Assembly: GCA_023139775.1 (NCBI GenBank) | Contig: JAGLMY010000112.1 | Span: forward strand, 1 to 54,514 | DNA: 54,514 nt | From: a bacterium | Lineage (GTDB): Bacteria; Oederibacteriota; JAAXVQ01; JAUVAV01 | Direction: 5' to 3' | Shown here: positions 1 through 9,052 of the stretch, one piece after another | Numbering within the stretch: position 1 is the stretch's first letter | Layout of the letters: every line of letters starts with the position of its first letter | Translations under genes and position numbers: made by a program | Notes under the pieces: model-generated | Told to the model about the DNA's origin: nothing | Databases searched by the model: none | The model's input: the letters and a program-made list of their open reading frames with translations, nothing else

Positions 1-2
1 AA

Positions 3-233
3 GTATGTTTGAAACTGGGTGTGCCTAAAGAGAAAATCAGAGAGAAAGGGCGGCGAAATATGATATCATATGCCAAAGGATTATTGGCGTACTGGGGACA
101 AGAGGAAATAGGTATGAAAGGAAGCGATATAGCCAGGTATTTGCGGATGTCTAAAACATCAGTAACAAAAGCGTATCGACGAGGAGAGAAATACGCAGCT
201 GTAAATAAACTTAAGTTGACAAGTTTACTCTGA
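3..233 (+). CDS. C-terminal part of a REP-associated tyrosine (Y1) transposase, cut by the window edge
   Basis: The reading frame is open to the left window edge and ends at a TGA at 231-233, so only the last ~76 residues are visible. The segment has a helix-turn-helix look (IARYLRMSKTSVTKAYRRGE) followed by KLKLTSLL. This C-terminal tail is typical of the RAYT / Y1-transposase family that mobilises or co-evolves with short palindromic repeats. The HUH and tyrosine catalytic motifs would lie outside the window, so activity cannot be judged. An internal TTG at position 9 is not a credible gene start. The many GTAGGG-type palindromes further along make a RAYT the expected partner, but that link is inference. 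Confidence 0.6.
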   Translation, partial: VCLKLGVPKEKIREKGRRNMISYAKGLLAYWGQEEIGMKGSDIARYLRMSKTSVTKAYRRGEKYAAVNKLKLTSLL

Positions 234-278
234 CCCCATTCCACAAGTAGGACATCCTAAAAAACATTGTTTTTTTAC

Positions 279-306
279 TTGATTTATGGGGAAAAAGTTA
301 TATATT
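279..306 (+). promoter_or_regulatory. Probable sigma-70-type promoter of the tRNA gene
   Basis: TTGATT at 279-284 and TATATT at 301-306 are separated by 16 bases and lie about 33 bases upstream of the mature tRNA 5' end. No other gene starts nearby. Both hexamers are close to consensus, but the call rests on sequence alone. Confidence 0.5.
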
Positions 307-338
307 AATAAATCTTGTTTGGCGATATACCACTTTGA

Positions 339-413
339 TCCTCGGTAGCTCAACGGTGGAGCGAGCGGCTGTTAACCGCTAGGTTGTTGGTTCGAATCCA
401 ACCCGGGGAGCCA
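339..413 (+). tRNA. tRNA-Asn (anticodon GTT)
   Basis: A full cloverleaf can be drawn. The acceptor stem 339-345 (TCCTCGG) pairs with 403-409 (CCGGGGA) with one T-G wobble. The anticodon stem AGCGG/CCGCT is at 364-368 and 376-380 with loop CTGTTAA, placing the GTT anticodon at 371-373. The T-arm is GTTGG-TTCGAAT-CCAAC at 386-402. The discriminator base is G410, and CCA is encoded at 411-413. It is flanked by a transposase remnant on the left and a truncated GIY-YIG gene on the right, as is common for tRNA integration spots. Confidence 0.95.
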
Positions 414-538
414 GTGAACCACGTAGGGTTCACTGCTGCGCAGCATTAAGGACGGGGTTCACTGTCATGTACTCAACGTAGTGTATGGCTGCCCGGCGCC
501 TTACATGGTGCGGGGCAATAAATCCTACTTAAAATACC
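414..538. other. Gene-free spacer with small hairpins downstream of the tRNA
   Basis: The hairpin GTGAACC/GGTTCAC (414-420 and 427-433) directly follows the CCA end. The ten-base string GGGTTCACTG occurs twice, at 426-435 and about 455-464. No open reading frame with a ribosome site is seen. It may be tRNA trailer sequence or the worn remains of a mobile insertion. Confidence 0.35.
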
Positions 539-571
539 AACCCTAAATCCAAGGCGGTTTAGGGTTTTTTA
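539..571 (+). terminator. Rho-independent terminator
   Basis: AACCCTAAA (539-547) pairs with TTTAGGGTT (558-566), and the stem is followed by a run of T. It lies downstream of the tRNA and upstream of the ribosome site of the GIY-YIG fragment, so it most likely ends the tRNA transcript. Confidence 0.75.
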
Positions 572-619
572 TTGCGATTTTTCCGCCCTTTTTCTGTCTA
601 ATAAAAACAGGAGGGCAAA

Positions 620-700
620 ATGTATTATTGCTATGTTCTTTTTAGTTTCAAAGATAAAAAATTATACATAGGATTCTCAACTGATTTAAAGAGGCGATGT
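620..700 (+). pseudogene. Truncated GIY-YIG endonuclease-like gene
   Basis: An AGGAGGG ribosome site sits just upstream of the ATG. The first 27 residues (MYYCYVLFSFKDKKLYIGFS, then TDLKRRC) match the start of small UvrC/URI-type GIY-YIG proteins, in which YVL...K...LYIG(Y/F)T.DL..R is the conserved opening. After residue 27 the frame runs into low-complexity A/T-rich sequence rich in F, I, L and K with none of the downstream conserved residues (H, Arg helix, Glu). It stays open only to 883, where it overlaps treZ out of frame. Intact family members are about 80-100 residues, so this one has lost about two thirds of its domain and is almost certainly inactive. Confidence 0.6.
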
Positions 701-737
701 ATCTTCCTGTTCCCATTTTTTTTATTAAGCGTTTTCA

Positions 738-766
738 TTGAAAAATTCAAAAAAAAGTGTTATTTT
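738..766 (+). promoter_or_regulatory. Weak candidate promoter for treZ
   Basis: TTGAAA (738-743) and TATTTT (761-766) are separated by 17 bases, and a second possible -10 (TATAAT, 775-780) lies a little further down without a well-placed -35. The stretch is strongly A/T-rich, so chance matches are likely. It is the only obvious place for the treZ operon promoter. Confidence 0.3.
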
Positions 767-807
767 CATTGTTATATAATGCTATTAATAACCTATTTAG
801 GTGACCA

Positions 808-2631
808 GTGCAACTCGGAGCGAAACATATTTCAAATACTACCTATGAATTCACGGTCTGGGCACCGCATGCCTCACAGGTGAAACTACAGTTGGTTTCA
901 CCCCAACGCAAGACTATCCCTATGGATCAATTGGAAAACGGTTATTGGCAGAAAACCCTGAAGATATCAGCTAAAACCCGTTATTATTACCTTTTGGACG
1001 GAAAAACCAGGCGTGCGGATCCGGCTTCGCATTTTCAGCCCAAAGGTATTCATGGTCCTTCGCAAGTGGTGAATCACAAGTCTTTTTCCTGGCAGGATCA
1101 GGCCTGGCAGGGTATTCCGGTTCATGACATGATTATCTATGAGCTGCATGTCGGGACCTTTACCCACGAGGGGACATTGACGGCTATTATCCCTCGTTTG
1201 CCTGAATTGAAGGATTTGGGCATAACGGCCATTGAACTTATGCCTGTGGCTGCGTTTCCAGGTAAACGTAACTGGGGATATGACGGTGTTTTTCCGTATG
1301 CTGTGCAAAATAATTACGGCGGCCCGGAAGAATTCAAGAAACTCGTGAATGCCTGCCATCAACAAGGCCTGGCTGTGATTTTGGATGTGGTTTTTAACCA
1401 TCTGGGTCCGGAAGAGAATTATCTGCACGAATTCGGGCCGTACTTTTCAACCAAGTACAAGACGCCCTGGGGCAAGGCCATGAATTTTGATGATCAGCAA
1501 AGCGATGAAGTCCGCAACTACTTTATTCAAAATGCCCTGCACTGGTTTGAACATTATCATGTGGATGCTTTGCGTCTGGATGCCATTCAAGCCATTTATG
1601 ATCAGAGCGCCTATCCTTTTCTGGCGGAGTTGTCGGATCAAGTGAAAATTTATTCTCAGCAAAAAGGACGCCATTTTACCCTGATCGCGGAGAGTGATCT
1701 CAATGACGCGCGGGTAAATAAATCTGTGAATGAAGGCGGTTATGGTATGGATGCTTCCTGGTGTGATGATCTGCACCATAGTCTGCATGCCATATGTACC
1801 GGAGAACGTAATGGGTATTACGCGGATTATAAATCCCCGGATATGCTGTACCAGGCCTTGCGTGACGGGTACGCGTGCAAGGGCCGGTATTCCAAATTCC
1901 GGCAGCGGCATTATGGCAGTTCGCGCCAGGATTTACCGGGTCATAATCTGGTGGTGTTTACGCAAAATCATGATCAAGTAGGTAATCGTCTGAAAGGTGA
2001 ACGCCTGGCAAGTCTGGTGGATTTTCCTGCTTTGCAATGGGCAGCCGCTCTGGCGCTCCTCTCACCTTATTTGCCGCTTTTGTTTATGGGTGAAGAGTAT
2101 GCTGAGCAAGCGCCCTTTAGGTATTTCACAGATCACTCGGATACCAAGCTCAATGCAACTGTTGCTCGCGGACGTTGGCGGGAAATGAGAGCTTTTCAAT
2201 GGAAAGGAAAGATGCCGGACCCCAAAGCAATCTCTACTTTTACGAACTCACGGTTAAATTTTAAAAAGCAGATGAGCCGGGAACAAGAATCGCTATTGAA
2301 TTTTTATAAAAAGCTGATAGCCTTGAGAAAGGCCATAAAAGGGGCTTATGGTTGGCAGCAAATTTCAGTTGAGGTAAATTTTTTTACTAAAGAAGCAGTG
2401 CTCTTGCTGCACTGGAAAACATTGGGACCGGAGCATCTCTGCCTCTTTCATTGTCAAAATCAGGTACAGTCCTGGACTGGCAGATTGCCTGTTGGGGTCT
2501 GGTCACAATGTCTGGATTCTGCGCTGGAAACCTGTGATCAAAAGAAAAGTACTTTGCCGTCAACACTGAATAAATCAGCGGAATTATCTTTCCGACCGTA
2601 TCAGGTAGCGGTGTATAAAAAGGAGCAGTAA
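808..2631 (+). CDS. treZ: Malto-oligosyltrehalose trehalohydrolase (GH13)
   Basis: This enzyme releases trehalose from maltooligosyl-trehalose ends, the second step of the TreY-TreZ route from glycogen or maltodextrin. The protein has 607 residues, normal for TreZ. It has an N-terminal beta-sandwich (about 1-95, opening GAKHISNTTYEFTVWAPHA) and a GH13 TIM barrel. Barrel motifs include VILDVVFNHLG, the nucleophile region VDALRLDA (Asp258), the acid/base in LIAESD (Glu295) and FTQNHDQVGN (Asp389). The GTG at 808 is chosen because an in-frame TGA lies at 802-804 and an AGGTGA ribosome site overlaps it. The stop is three bases before the GH57 start, so the two genes form an operon. No treY, which makes the substrate, is in the window. 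Confidence 0.92.
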   Translation: MQLGAKHISNTTYEFTVWAPHASQVKLQLVSPQRKTIPMDQLENGYWQKTLKISAKTRYYYLLDGKTRRADPASHFQPKGIHGPSQVVNHKSFSWQDQAWQGIPVHDMIIYELHVGTFTHEGTLTAIIPRLPELKDLGITAIELMPVAAFPGKRNWGYDGVFPYAVQNNYGGPEEFKKLVNACHQQGLAVILDVVFNHLGPEENYLHEFGPYFSTKYKTPWGKAMNFDDQQSDEVRNYFIQNALHWFEHYHVDALRLDAIQAIYDQSAYPFLAELSDQVKIYSQQKGRHFTLIAESDLNDARVNKSVNEGGYGMDASWCDDLHHSLHAICTGERNGYYADYKSPDMLYQALRDGYACKGRYSKFRQRHYGSSRQDLPGHNLVVFTQNHDQVGNRLKGERLASLVDFPALQWAAALALLSPYLPLLFMGEEYAEQAPFRYFTDHSDTKLNATVARGRWREMRAFQWKGKMPDPKAISTFTNSRLNFKKQMSREQESLLNFYKKLIALRKAIKGAYGWQQISVEVNFFTKEAVLLLHWKTLGPEHLCLFHCQNQVQSWTGRLPVGVWSQCLDSALETCDQKKSTLPSTLNKSAELSFRPYQVAVYKKEQ

Positions 2632-2634
2632 GCT

Positions 2635-5082
2635 ATGGAAAAGTATATATGCATTCACGGCCATTTTTATCAACCACCGCGTGAAAATCCCTGGCTGGAA
2701 GCCATTGAGATACAGGAGTCAGCCTATCCCTACCATGACTGGAATGAGCGGATTACTTCGGAATGCTACGCACCCAATACGGCAGCGCGGATTTTAGGGG
2801 CCAAGGGCCGGATTACGGAAATTGTTAACAATTATTCTAAAATGAGTTTTAATTTCGGGCCTACCTTGCTCTCCTGGCTGGAAAAAGAAGCGCCGGAAGT
2901 GTATGCTGCTGTGCTGGAAGCTGACCGTTTGAGCCTGGAACGTTTCTCCGGCCATGGCGCAGCGATTGCTCAAGTGTACAATCATATAATTATGCCTTTG
3001 GCCAACCGCCAAGACAAGGAAACGCAGGTTATTTGGGGAATCCGTGATTTTGAACATCGCTTCCAAAGAAAACCCGAAGGCATGTGGTTGTCAGAGACTG
3101 CGGTGGATATTGAGACTCTGGAAGTACTGGCGGAAAATGGGATTTCTTTTACTATTTTAGCAGCGCATCAGGCCAAGCAGGTCCGCAAAATCGGAGATGA
3201 TGAGTGGCATGACGTGAGCGGCAGTAAGGTGGATTCGCGCTTGCCGTATCGCTGCGCGTTGCCTTCCGGTAAAGAAATCGTTCTCTTTTTTTACGATAAT
3301 CCGGTAGCGCACGATGTGGCGTTTGGCACGCTTTTGAAAAACGGCGAACATTTTGCCCGGCGCTTGCTCGGTCTTTTTGAGGATATTGCGGAGCAGGAAT
3401 CGCAACTGGTGCATATTGCCACAGACGGTGAAACCTATGGACATCATCATCGCTATGGGGACATGGCTCTGGCCTATTGCTTGAATAGTATCGAAGATCA
3501 GAAGTTGGCAAAGATCACTATATACGGCGAATATCTGGAAAAATATTTACCTGCTCAGGAAGCGCAAATTTTTGAGAATACATCATGGAGCTGTTTTCAT
3601 GGCATTGAGCGCTGGCAAAGTGATTGCGGTTGTAATTCCGGCTTAATGCCGGGCGCCAATCAGGCCTGGCGTGGACCCTTGCGCAAAGCCCTGGATACTT
3701 TACGGGATGATTTACAGCTGATCTTTGAGAAACGAATGAAAGCCAAAATTAAAGATGCCCGGCGGGCACGCAATGAATACATCTCGGTCATTCTGGATCG
3801 TTCGGAAGCAAATGTGAAAGGGTATTTGGATGAACACTGCACGCATGTACTGGCACATCCGGAGCAAGTCCGGGTATTGAAGCTCTTGGAAATGCAGCGT
3901 AATGCCATGTTGATGTATACCAGTTGCGGTTGGTTTTTTGATGAAATATCCGGGATTGAGACGCTCCAGGTCATGCAATACGCGGCGCGTGCCATGCAAC
4001 TGGCCCAGGAGGTCGTAGAAGTGGATCTACATAAGAATTTTGTGGATCAGTTGCAGGAGGCCAAGAGCAATGAGGAAGAATACGAGGATGGAAAGCAGAT
4101 ATGGGCGGAGTGTATTGAGCCTGCCATAACCGATCTTTTTAAGGTCAGCGCTCATTATGCGGTGGACTCTGTTTTTACTGAACCCAACGGCACTAATCAG
4201 AATATCTATGGCTGTTTTGCCGGCTGGAAAATCTTTGATGATAAAGTACAGGGGAGTCAACGCTTAGTGATTGGTAAAATGCGTGTGCGTTCTGAAATTA
4301 CCTGGGAAAAGACCCGGGTGCTTTTCTGTGTTTTGCATTTTGGCGAACACAACTTGGCAATTGGAATACGGGAAGATACCGGGGATGATATTTTTAATGA
4401 GAAACGTCAGGCCTTGTTAAATGCGTTTAATAAAAGCGAGATGCCGCAAACCATCCGACTGATGGATGATTATTTTATGCCCAATATTTATACTCTGGGT
4501 CATCTTTTTAAGGATAAGCAGAGAAAAATATTGCATATGATTATACAGACTGCGATGGAGGAGGCGGAAGTATATTATCGCCATATTTATGAGAATCACT
4601 ATCCGGTTATTCAGATTATGCGCAAGAAACATCTTGTTTTGCCCAAAATTTTGTCCACTACCGTAGAGCTTGTTTTGAATACCGAATTGGCCAAAATACT
4701 AAAGGGTGATGTCATTGATATTGACCAATTAAGTTCCTTGGTGAATGAGATGAAACGCTGGAATTTCAAACGGGACAAAACCACCTTGCAGTACAATGCC
4801 TCGCAAGCCATTACCCGAATGATGCAAAAATTCGCGCAGGATCCGCTGAACTTAGAAACCCTGGATACGGTGGTCTGTGCGCTTTTGACCCTCCGTTCTT
4901 TGCAATTGAATATGAATATCTGGAAAGCGCAAAATCTTTACTATGAAGTAGACAAAGCGCATTACACCGCGATGCAGGAAAAAGCCGAGACCAATGATTT
5001 GATCGCCAAGAAATGGACCACCTTGTTAGAACGCTTAGGCACGGCGCTACGCGTGGACCATTCGGTAGAGGAAGACAAATAA
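2635..5082 (+). CDS. Glycoside hydrolase family 57 protein of the DUF3536 type
   Basis: This is an 815-residue cytoplasmic alpha-glucan-active enzyme of the GH57 fold, with no signal peptide. GH57 motifs are visible in order: motif 1 HGHFYQPPRENP near the N-terminus, motif 3 EGMWLSETAVD with the probable nucleophile Glu154, and motif 4 HIATDGETYGHHH with the probable acid/base Asp264. The C-terminal half (about 420-815) is a long helical region of the DUF3536 kind. The ATG has a GGAG ribosome site within the end of treZ. Family members are usually called alpha-amylase/alpha-mannosidase, but exact bond and product specificity cannot be read from sequence. Translational coupling to treZ suggests that it trims or rearranges maltodextrins that feed or compete with trehalose formation. 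Confidence 0.85.
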   Translation: MEKYICIHGHFYQPPRENPWLEAIEIQESAYPYHDWNERITSECYAPNTAARILGAKGRITEIVNNYSKMSFNFGPTLLSWLEKEAPEVYAAVLEADRLSLERFSGHGAAIAQVYNHIIMPLANRQDKETQVIWGIRDFEHRFQRKPEGMWLSETAVDIETLEVLAENGISFTILAAHQAKQVRKIGDDEWHDVSGSKVDSRLPYRCALPSGKEIVLFFYDNPVAHDVAFGTLLKNGEHFARRLLGLFEDIAEQESQLVHIATDGETYGHHHRYGDMALAYCLNSIEDQKLAKITIYGEYLEKYLPAQEAQIFENTSWSCFHGIERWQSDCGCNSGLMPGANQAWRGPLRKALDTLRDDLQLIFEKRMKAKIKDARRARNEYISVILDRSEANVKGYLDEHCTHVLAHPEQVRVLKLLEMQRNAMLMYTSCGWFFDEISGIETLQVMQYAARAMQLAQEVVEVDLHKNFVDQLQEAKSNEEEYEDGKQIWAECIEPAITDLFKVSAHYAVDSVFTEPNGTNQNIYGCFAGWKIFDDKVQGSQRLVIGKMRVRSEITWEKTRVLFCVLHFGEHNLAIGIREDTGDDIFNEKRQALLNAFNKSEMPQTIRLMDDYFMPNIYTLGHLFKDKQRKILHMIIQTAMEEAEVYYRHIYENHYPVIQIMRKKHLVLPKILSTTVELVLNTELAKILKGDVIDIDQLSSLVNEMKRWNFKRDKTTLQYNASQAITRMMQKFAQDPLNLETLDTVVCALLTLRSLQLNMNIWKAQNLYYEVDKAHYTAMQEKAETNDLIAKKWTTLLERLGTALRVDHSVEEDK

Positions 5083-5153
5083 TTACAGAGGTTAAATAAT
5101 AATCCTCACCTTCTCTGAAGGGGGAATATTGTATTAGAAAGGATAAAGTATAC

Positions 5154-6416
5154 ATGGGATTTTATTTAGTGCTTATTTTGCTGGCCTATATTGTAATCTC
5201 AGCTATTGAATACTGGCTGGATGACCTGAATATTAAACACTTGAAAAAGCATGGAAATACCGTTCCGCCGGAGTTTGGGGGGGTTATTGACCAGGCACTT
5301 TTAACCAAAACCAGTAATTATGTGATAGCTAAAAATAGATTTAGCACCATTACTTCGTTGGTTAGTCATGCAGTATTGCTGCTTTTTCTTTTTGCCGGGG
5401 GGTTAAATTGGTATGCGCAATGGATTGCCGGACTCGGGCTATCCTTTATCCTGTCCGGAATCTTGTTCTTCTTGGTGTTGACCTATGCGCAGACCATAAT
5501 TAATCTTCCCTTTTCCTGGTATGCGAATTTCAAGCTGGAAGCCAAATACAGATTTAATACTATGACTAAAAAAGTCTGGGTAGGGGATATTATCAAGTCG
5601 CTGCTCATTTTCACAATCCTTTTGACCATTCTTATAGCTGGGGGTTTACTCTTAGTCGAAAAATTTCCCTTTACCTGGTGGATCTGGGTATGGGGATTTT
5701 TTCTGATTTTTTCAGTATTTATTATGTACCTCTCGCCCTATGTGTTGGAACCTTTGTTTAATAAATTCACCCCTATAGAGAAGGAGGAACTCGCTGAGCA
5801 AATTAAGCAATTACTGGCCAAAGTCAATTTGCGTGTGAATCGAGTCTTTCAGATGGACGCCTCCCGCCGGAGTAAGCATACCAATGCCTATTTTACCGGA
5901 ATTGGCAAGGTCAAGCGGATCGTGCTTTTTGATACCTTGCTGGAGAAAATGAATGATCTGGAAATTTTGGCTGTATTGGCGCATGAGGCGGGTCATTGGA
6001 AGAAAAAGCATGTGTTGAAGCGTCTAATATTTTCGGAAGTCCTGGGAATACTCTTGATTTATTTGGCGTTTCTGGTGCTGCAATCCAATTTACTGCTGGA
6101 TTTATTCCGGATCTCTGCGGACAGTTTTTACGCCAAGAGTATGATTCTCGGTTTTCTCTTTTCGCTCCTGGCTTTTCCTTTTGGCCCCTTAATGAATGCC
6201 TGGTCAAGAAAGCATGAGAGGGATGCGGATTCCTTTGCTTGCCAATTAACCGGGGAAGTGGATGGTTTAAGTCAGGCTTTGATCAAATTATCGAGTGATA
6301 ATCTCTCCAATTTACATCCGCATCCCTGGTACGCAGCTTTTCATTATTCACATCCTCCGGTGGTGGAACGTATTCGGCGCATTCGAGACGTATCGCAGAG
6401 TAGGCAAGCAGAATAA
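5154..6416 (+). CDS. M48-family zinc membrane metalloprotease (Ste24/HtpX-like)
   Basis: This 420-residue multi-pass membrane protein carries the zinc motif HEAGH (His277, Glu278, His281) and a downstream glutamate ligand in HERDADSFA (Glu355), the signature of M48 peptidases. An N-terminal Ste24-type CAAX-protease region has several hydrophobic spans (about 1-20, 60-85, 95-115, 145-170 and 175-195). Two more spans lie after the zinc motif. The closest family pattern is the Ste24-like M48 subfamily rather than the shorter HtpX. Bacterial members are thought to act in membrane protein quality control. It sits 71 bases after the GH57 gene and has its own AAAGGA ribosome site. There is no functional link to glucan metabolism beyond position. 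Confidence 0.88.
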   Translation: MGFYLVLILLAYIVISAIEYWLDDLNIKHLKKHGNTVPPEFGGVIDQALLTKTSNYVIAKNRFSTITSLVSHAVLLLFLFAGGLNWYAQWIAGLGLSFILSGILFFLVLTYAQTIINLPFSWYANFKLEAKYRFNTMTKKVWVGDIIKSLLIFTILLTILIAGGLLLVEKFPFTWWIWVWGFFLIFSVFIMYLSPYVLEPLFNKFTPIEKEELAEQIKQLLAKVNLRVNRVFQMDASRRSKHTNAYFTGIGKVKRIVLFDTLLEKMNDLEILAVLAHEAGHWKKKHVLKRLIFSEVLGILLIYLAFLVLQSNLLLDLFRISADSFYAKSMILGFLFSLLAFPFGPLMNAWSRKHERDADSFACQLTGEVDGLSQALIKLSSDNLSNLHPHPWYAAFHYSHPPVVERIRRIRDVSQSRQAE

Positions 6417-6497
6417 CAGATGGAAACTGCCCATAAAACTATGCACGAATTTTCAGTAATTATAAAAATATAAACAATTTAAAACGACTTTAGGTTA

Positions 6498-6526
6498 TTG
6501 AAAAGATAGAAAAAAAAAGTTACAAT
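6498..6526 (+). promoter_or_regulatory. Sigma-70-type promoter upstream of the GH65 gene
   Basis: TTGAAA (6498-6503) and TACAAT (6521-6526) are separated by exactly 17 bases, in an otherwise gene-free A/T-rich spacer, about 70 bases before the GH65 start codon. Confidence 0.6.
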
Positions 6527-6596
6527 GTCAAAAACACAGATAAATGAAATTTTTTTTTGGTTTTTACCTGATAGGGAGTAATGGAGGTTTGACTGT

Positions 6597-9011
6597 TTGA
6601 ATCCGTGGCGCATTACGATAGAAAAAATAGATCTTGATCGGGAAAGTTTGTATGAGGCTTTATTTACATTAGGAAATGGTTATATCGGCATGCGGGGTGC
6701 CATGCCGGAGTATAATGGCTCCAGGGCTTATTATCCCGGCTTGTACATTGCCGGTGTATACAATAAGTTGGAAACTCCGATTGCCGGACGCCGTGTAGTC
6801 AATGAGGATTTTGTGAATTGTCCCAATTGGCTCTTTTTAAACTACCGTTTGGATGGTGGCCGCTGGTTTGATTTACATAGAGTAAAAATACTGGCCGCAC
6901 GCCGTGAGCTCAATATGCGTAAGGGAGTAATGAGCACACTGGTACGGTGGCAGGATGACCAGGGCCGTATTACTGAAATGACCAGCCAGCGCATTATGAG
7001 CATGGCAGATCCGCATTATGGCGCGCAGCGCTTTGTGATCAAACCCAAAAATTACAGCGCCCAAATTACGGTTCGTAGTGGTATTGACGGTTCTTTAATC
7101 AATTCCGGGGTAGAACGCTATCGCCAATTGAATTCCAAACATCTGGAACCCTTGTCGCATGGCAGCTTTGAAAAAGACAGCATTTATCTCCAAATGCAAA
7201 CTAATCAATCCAAAATTGAGATTGCGGAAGCTCTCCGAACACGCATATTTCACGGGAACGAAGAAATGGCTCTGATACGGCGCACCATCATTCAAGGCCG
7301 GGAACGGGTGTTTCAGGAATTTTCCTTCATGATCAACCAAGGCGGAGAGTATACTATTGAAAAAATTGTGGGAATCTATACCTCGCGCGACCAGGGCATC
7401 ACTGACACGGTCTTGGCAGCCCAGGAAGCAGTCCACAAGGTGGAACGCTACGCGGAATTGTATGTTCCGCACATCGCCAAATGGCGGGCTTTATGGAAAC
7501 GGTATGATATCGAGGTGGATGGTGATCCCTTTATGCAGAGGTTGCTCCGCTTTCATATTTTTCATCTGCTGCAAACCGCTTCATCATACAACGATGACGT
7601 GGATGCCGGCTTGCCGGCGCGCGGCTTGCACGGTGAAGCATACCGTGGTCATATTTTCTGGGATGAGATATTCGCCTTGCCATTTTACTCTTTGCACGCC
7701 AAGGAGATCAGCCGGGCTTTATTGATGTATCGTTACCGTCGCTTAAACCCGGCACGGGAGTATGCGCGTGAACACAAGTACGAAGGAGCCATGTTTCCCT
7801 GGCAGAGTGGCAGCAGTGGATATGAAGAAACCCAGACCCTCCATCTGAATCCTTTATCCAAGGAATGGGGAGATGATTACAGCTGCTTGCAGCGGCATGT
7901 CTCTATAGCCATCGCGTACAATGTATTGAATTACTATAAGATTACCTTGGATGATGATTTTATGGATCACTACGGAGCGGAGATCGTACTGGAGATAGCG
8001 CATTTTTGGTCCAGCATTGCGCATTACAATGCAGAGCGTGACCGTTTTGAGATTCATGGGGTCATGGGTCCGGATGAATTTCATGAAAAATTGCCAGGTT
8101 CGGAAAAAGGCGGTTTGCCGAACAATGCCTACACCAATGTCATGGCCACTTGGGTATTGAGTAAGGCTTTGGAACTTCTCAATAACATGGATGATGAAGA
8201 GAATACGGCACTGCGCGCCAAATTGAGTCTTTCCAGCGAAGAATTGAGCCGTTGGGAGACCATTACCAAGAAGATGTACATTCCCATGGAACCGGATGGG
8301 TTGATCCATCAATTTGAAGGATATCCGGATCTTAAGGAATTGGATTGGGAAGAATATCGGTACAAGTATGATGATATCCATCGCCTGGACCGGATTTTAA
8401 AAGCAGAGGGGTATTCGCCGGATGAGTACCAGGTTTCCAAACAGGCGGACGTACTTATGATCTTCTACATGCTTAACGAAAAAGAGCTTACAAAATTATT
8501 TCAGGATTTGGGTTACACTTTCAAGCGTGAATACATTAAAAAGAATTTTTATTATTATATACAGCGTACCTCCCATGGTTCTACTTTGAGTTATGTGGTG
8601 CATAGCTATGTGGCGCATTTGATAGGTGATGACGAAAAATCCATGGAATTTTTTATGAATACACTGCGTTCTGATTTTTACGATATTCAGGGAGGAACCA
8701 CTGCCGAAGGTATTCATGTGGGAGCTATGGGTGGTTCGGTCCAATTGTTTTACCGGGTTCTGGCCGGCATGGAAATACTGGAAGACCGTATCTGTTTCTG
8801 TCCAAAATTGCCTGCGCATATAAATAAAATTAAGTTTAAGATTATGTATAATTTTAGTTGGTTGAGTGTGGAAATCACTAAAAAAGAGATGAAAATTTTA
8901 GTTGAAAAACGCAAGGCCAAAACCTTGAAACCACCTTCGGTTGTGCCGGTAGTGATCAACAAGCAGGTGCATATGTTTACAGCCGGTAAAAGTCAGACTA
9001 TACGTTTGTAA
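6597..9011 (+). CDS. Glycoside hydrolase family 65 (disaccharide phosphorylase)
   Basis: The 804-residue protein has the full GH65 layout. An N-terminal beta-sandwich (LYEALFTLGNGYIGMRG), a linker, the (alpha/alpha)6 barrel with HIFWDEIFALPF and GVMGPDEFHE (probable catalytic acid Glu494), and a small C-terminal beta domain are all visible. Members phosphorolyse trehalose, maltose, kojibiose or nigerose to beta-glucose 1-phosphate plus glucose. The phosphate-binding region is compatible with a phosphorylase (RTSHGSTLS), but the sugar specificity cannot be read off. Nearness to treZ favours trehalose. The start is a TTG because a GGAGG ribosome site lies at the right distance and no better in-frame ATG precedes the conserved N-terminus. 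It has its own promoter after a 180-base gap. Confidence 0.88.
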   Translation: MNPWRITIEKIDLDRESLYEALFTLGNGYIGMRGAMPEYNGSRAYYPGLYIAGVYNKLETPIAGRRVVNEDFVNCPNWLFLNYRLDGGRWFDLHRVKILAARRELNMRKGVMSTLVRWQDDQGRITEMTSQRIMSMADPHYGAQRFVIKPKNYSAQITVRSGIDGSLINSGVERYRQLNSKHLEPLSHGSFEKDSIYLQMQTNQSKIEIAEALRTRIFHGNEEMALIRRTIIQGRERVFQEFSFMINQGGEYTIEKIVGIYTSRDQGITDTVLAAQEAVHKVERYAELYVPHIAKWRALWKRYDIEVDGDPFMQRLLRFHIFHLLQTASSYNDDVDAGLPARGLHGEAYRGHIFWDEIFALPFYSLHAKEISRALLMYRYRRLNPAREYAREHKYEGAMFPWQSGSSGYEETQTLHLNPLSKEWGDDYSCLQRHVSIAIAYNVLNYYKITLDDDFMDHYGAEIVLEIAHFWSSIAHYNAERDRFEIHGVMGPDEFHEKLPGSEKGGLPNNAYTNVMATWVLSKALELLNNMDDEENTALRAKLSLSSEELSRWETITKKMYIPMEPDGLIHQFEGYPDLKELDWEEYRYKYDDIHRLDRILKAEGYSPDEYQVSKQADVLMIFYMLNEKELTKLFQDLGYTFKREYIKKNFYYYIQRTSHGSTLSYVVHSYVAHLIGDDEKSMEFFMNTLRSDFYDIQGGTTAEGIHVGAMGGSVQLFYRVLAGMEILEDRICFCPKLPAHINKIKFKIMYNFSWLSVEITKKEMKILVEKRKAKTLKPPSVVPVVINKQVHMFTAGKSQTIRL

Positions 9012-9052
9012 TCGTCTTAATCCAAGGGGAAATACGTCGAAAATGAGTATGG

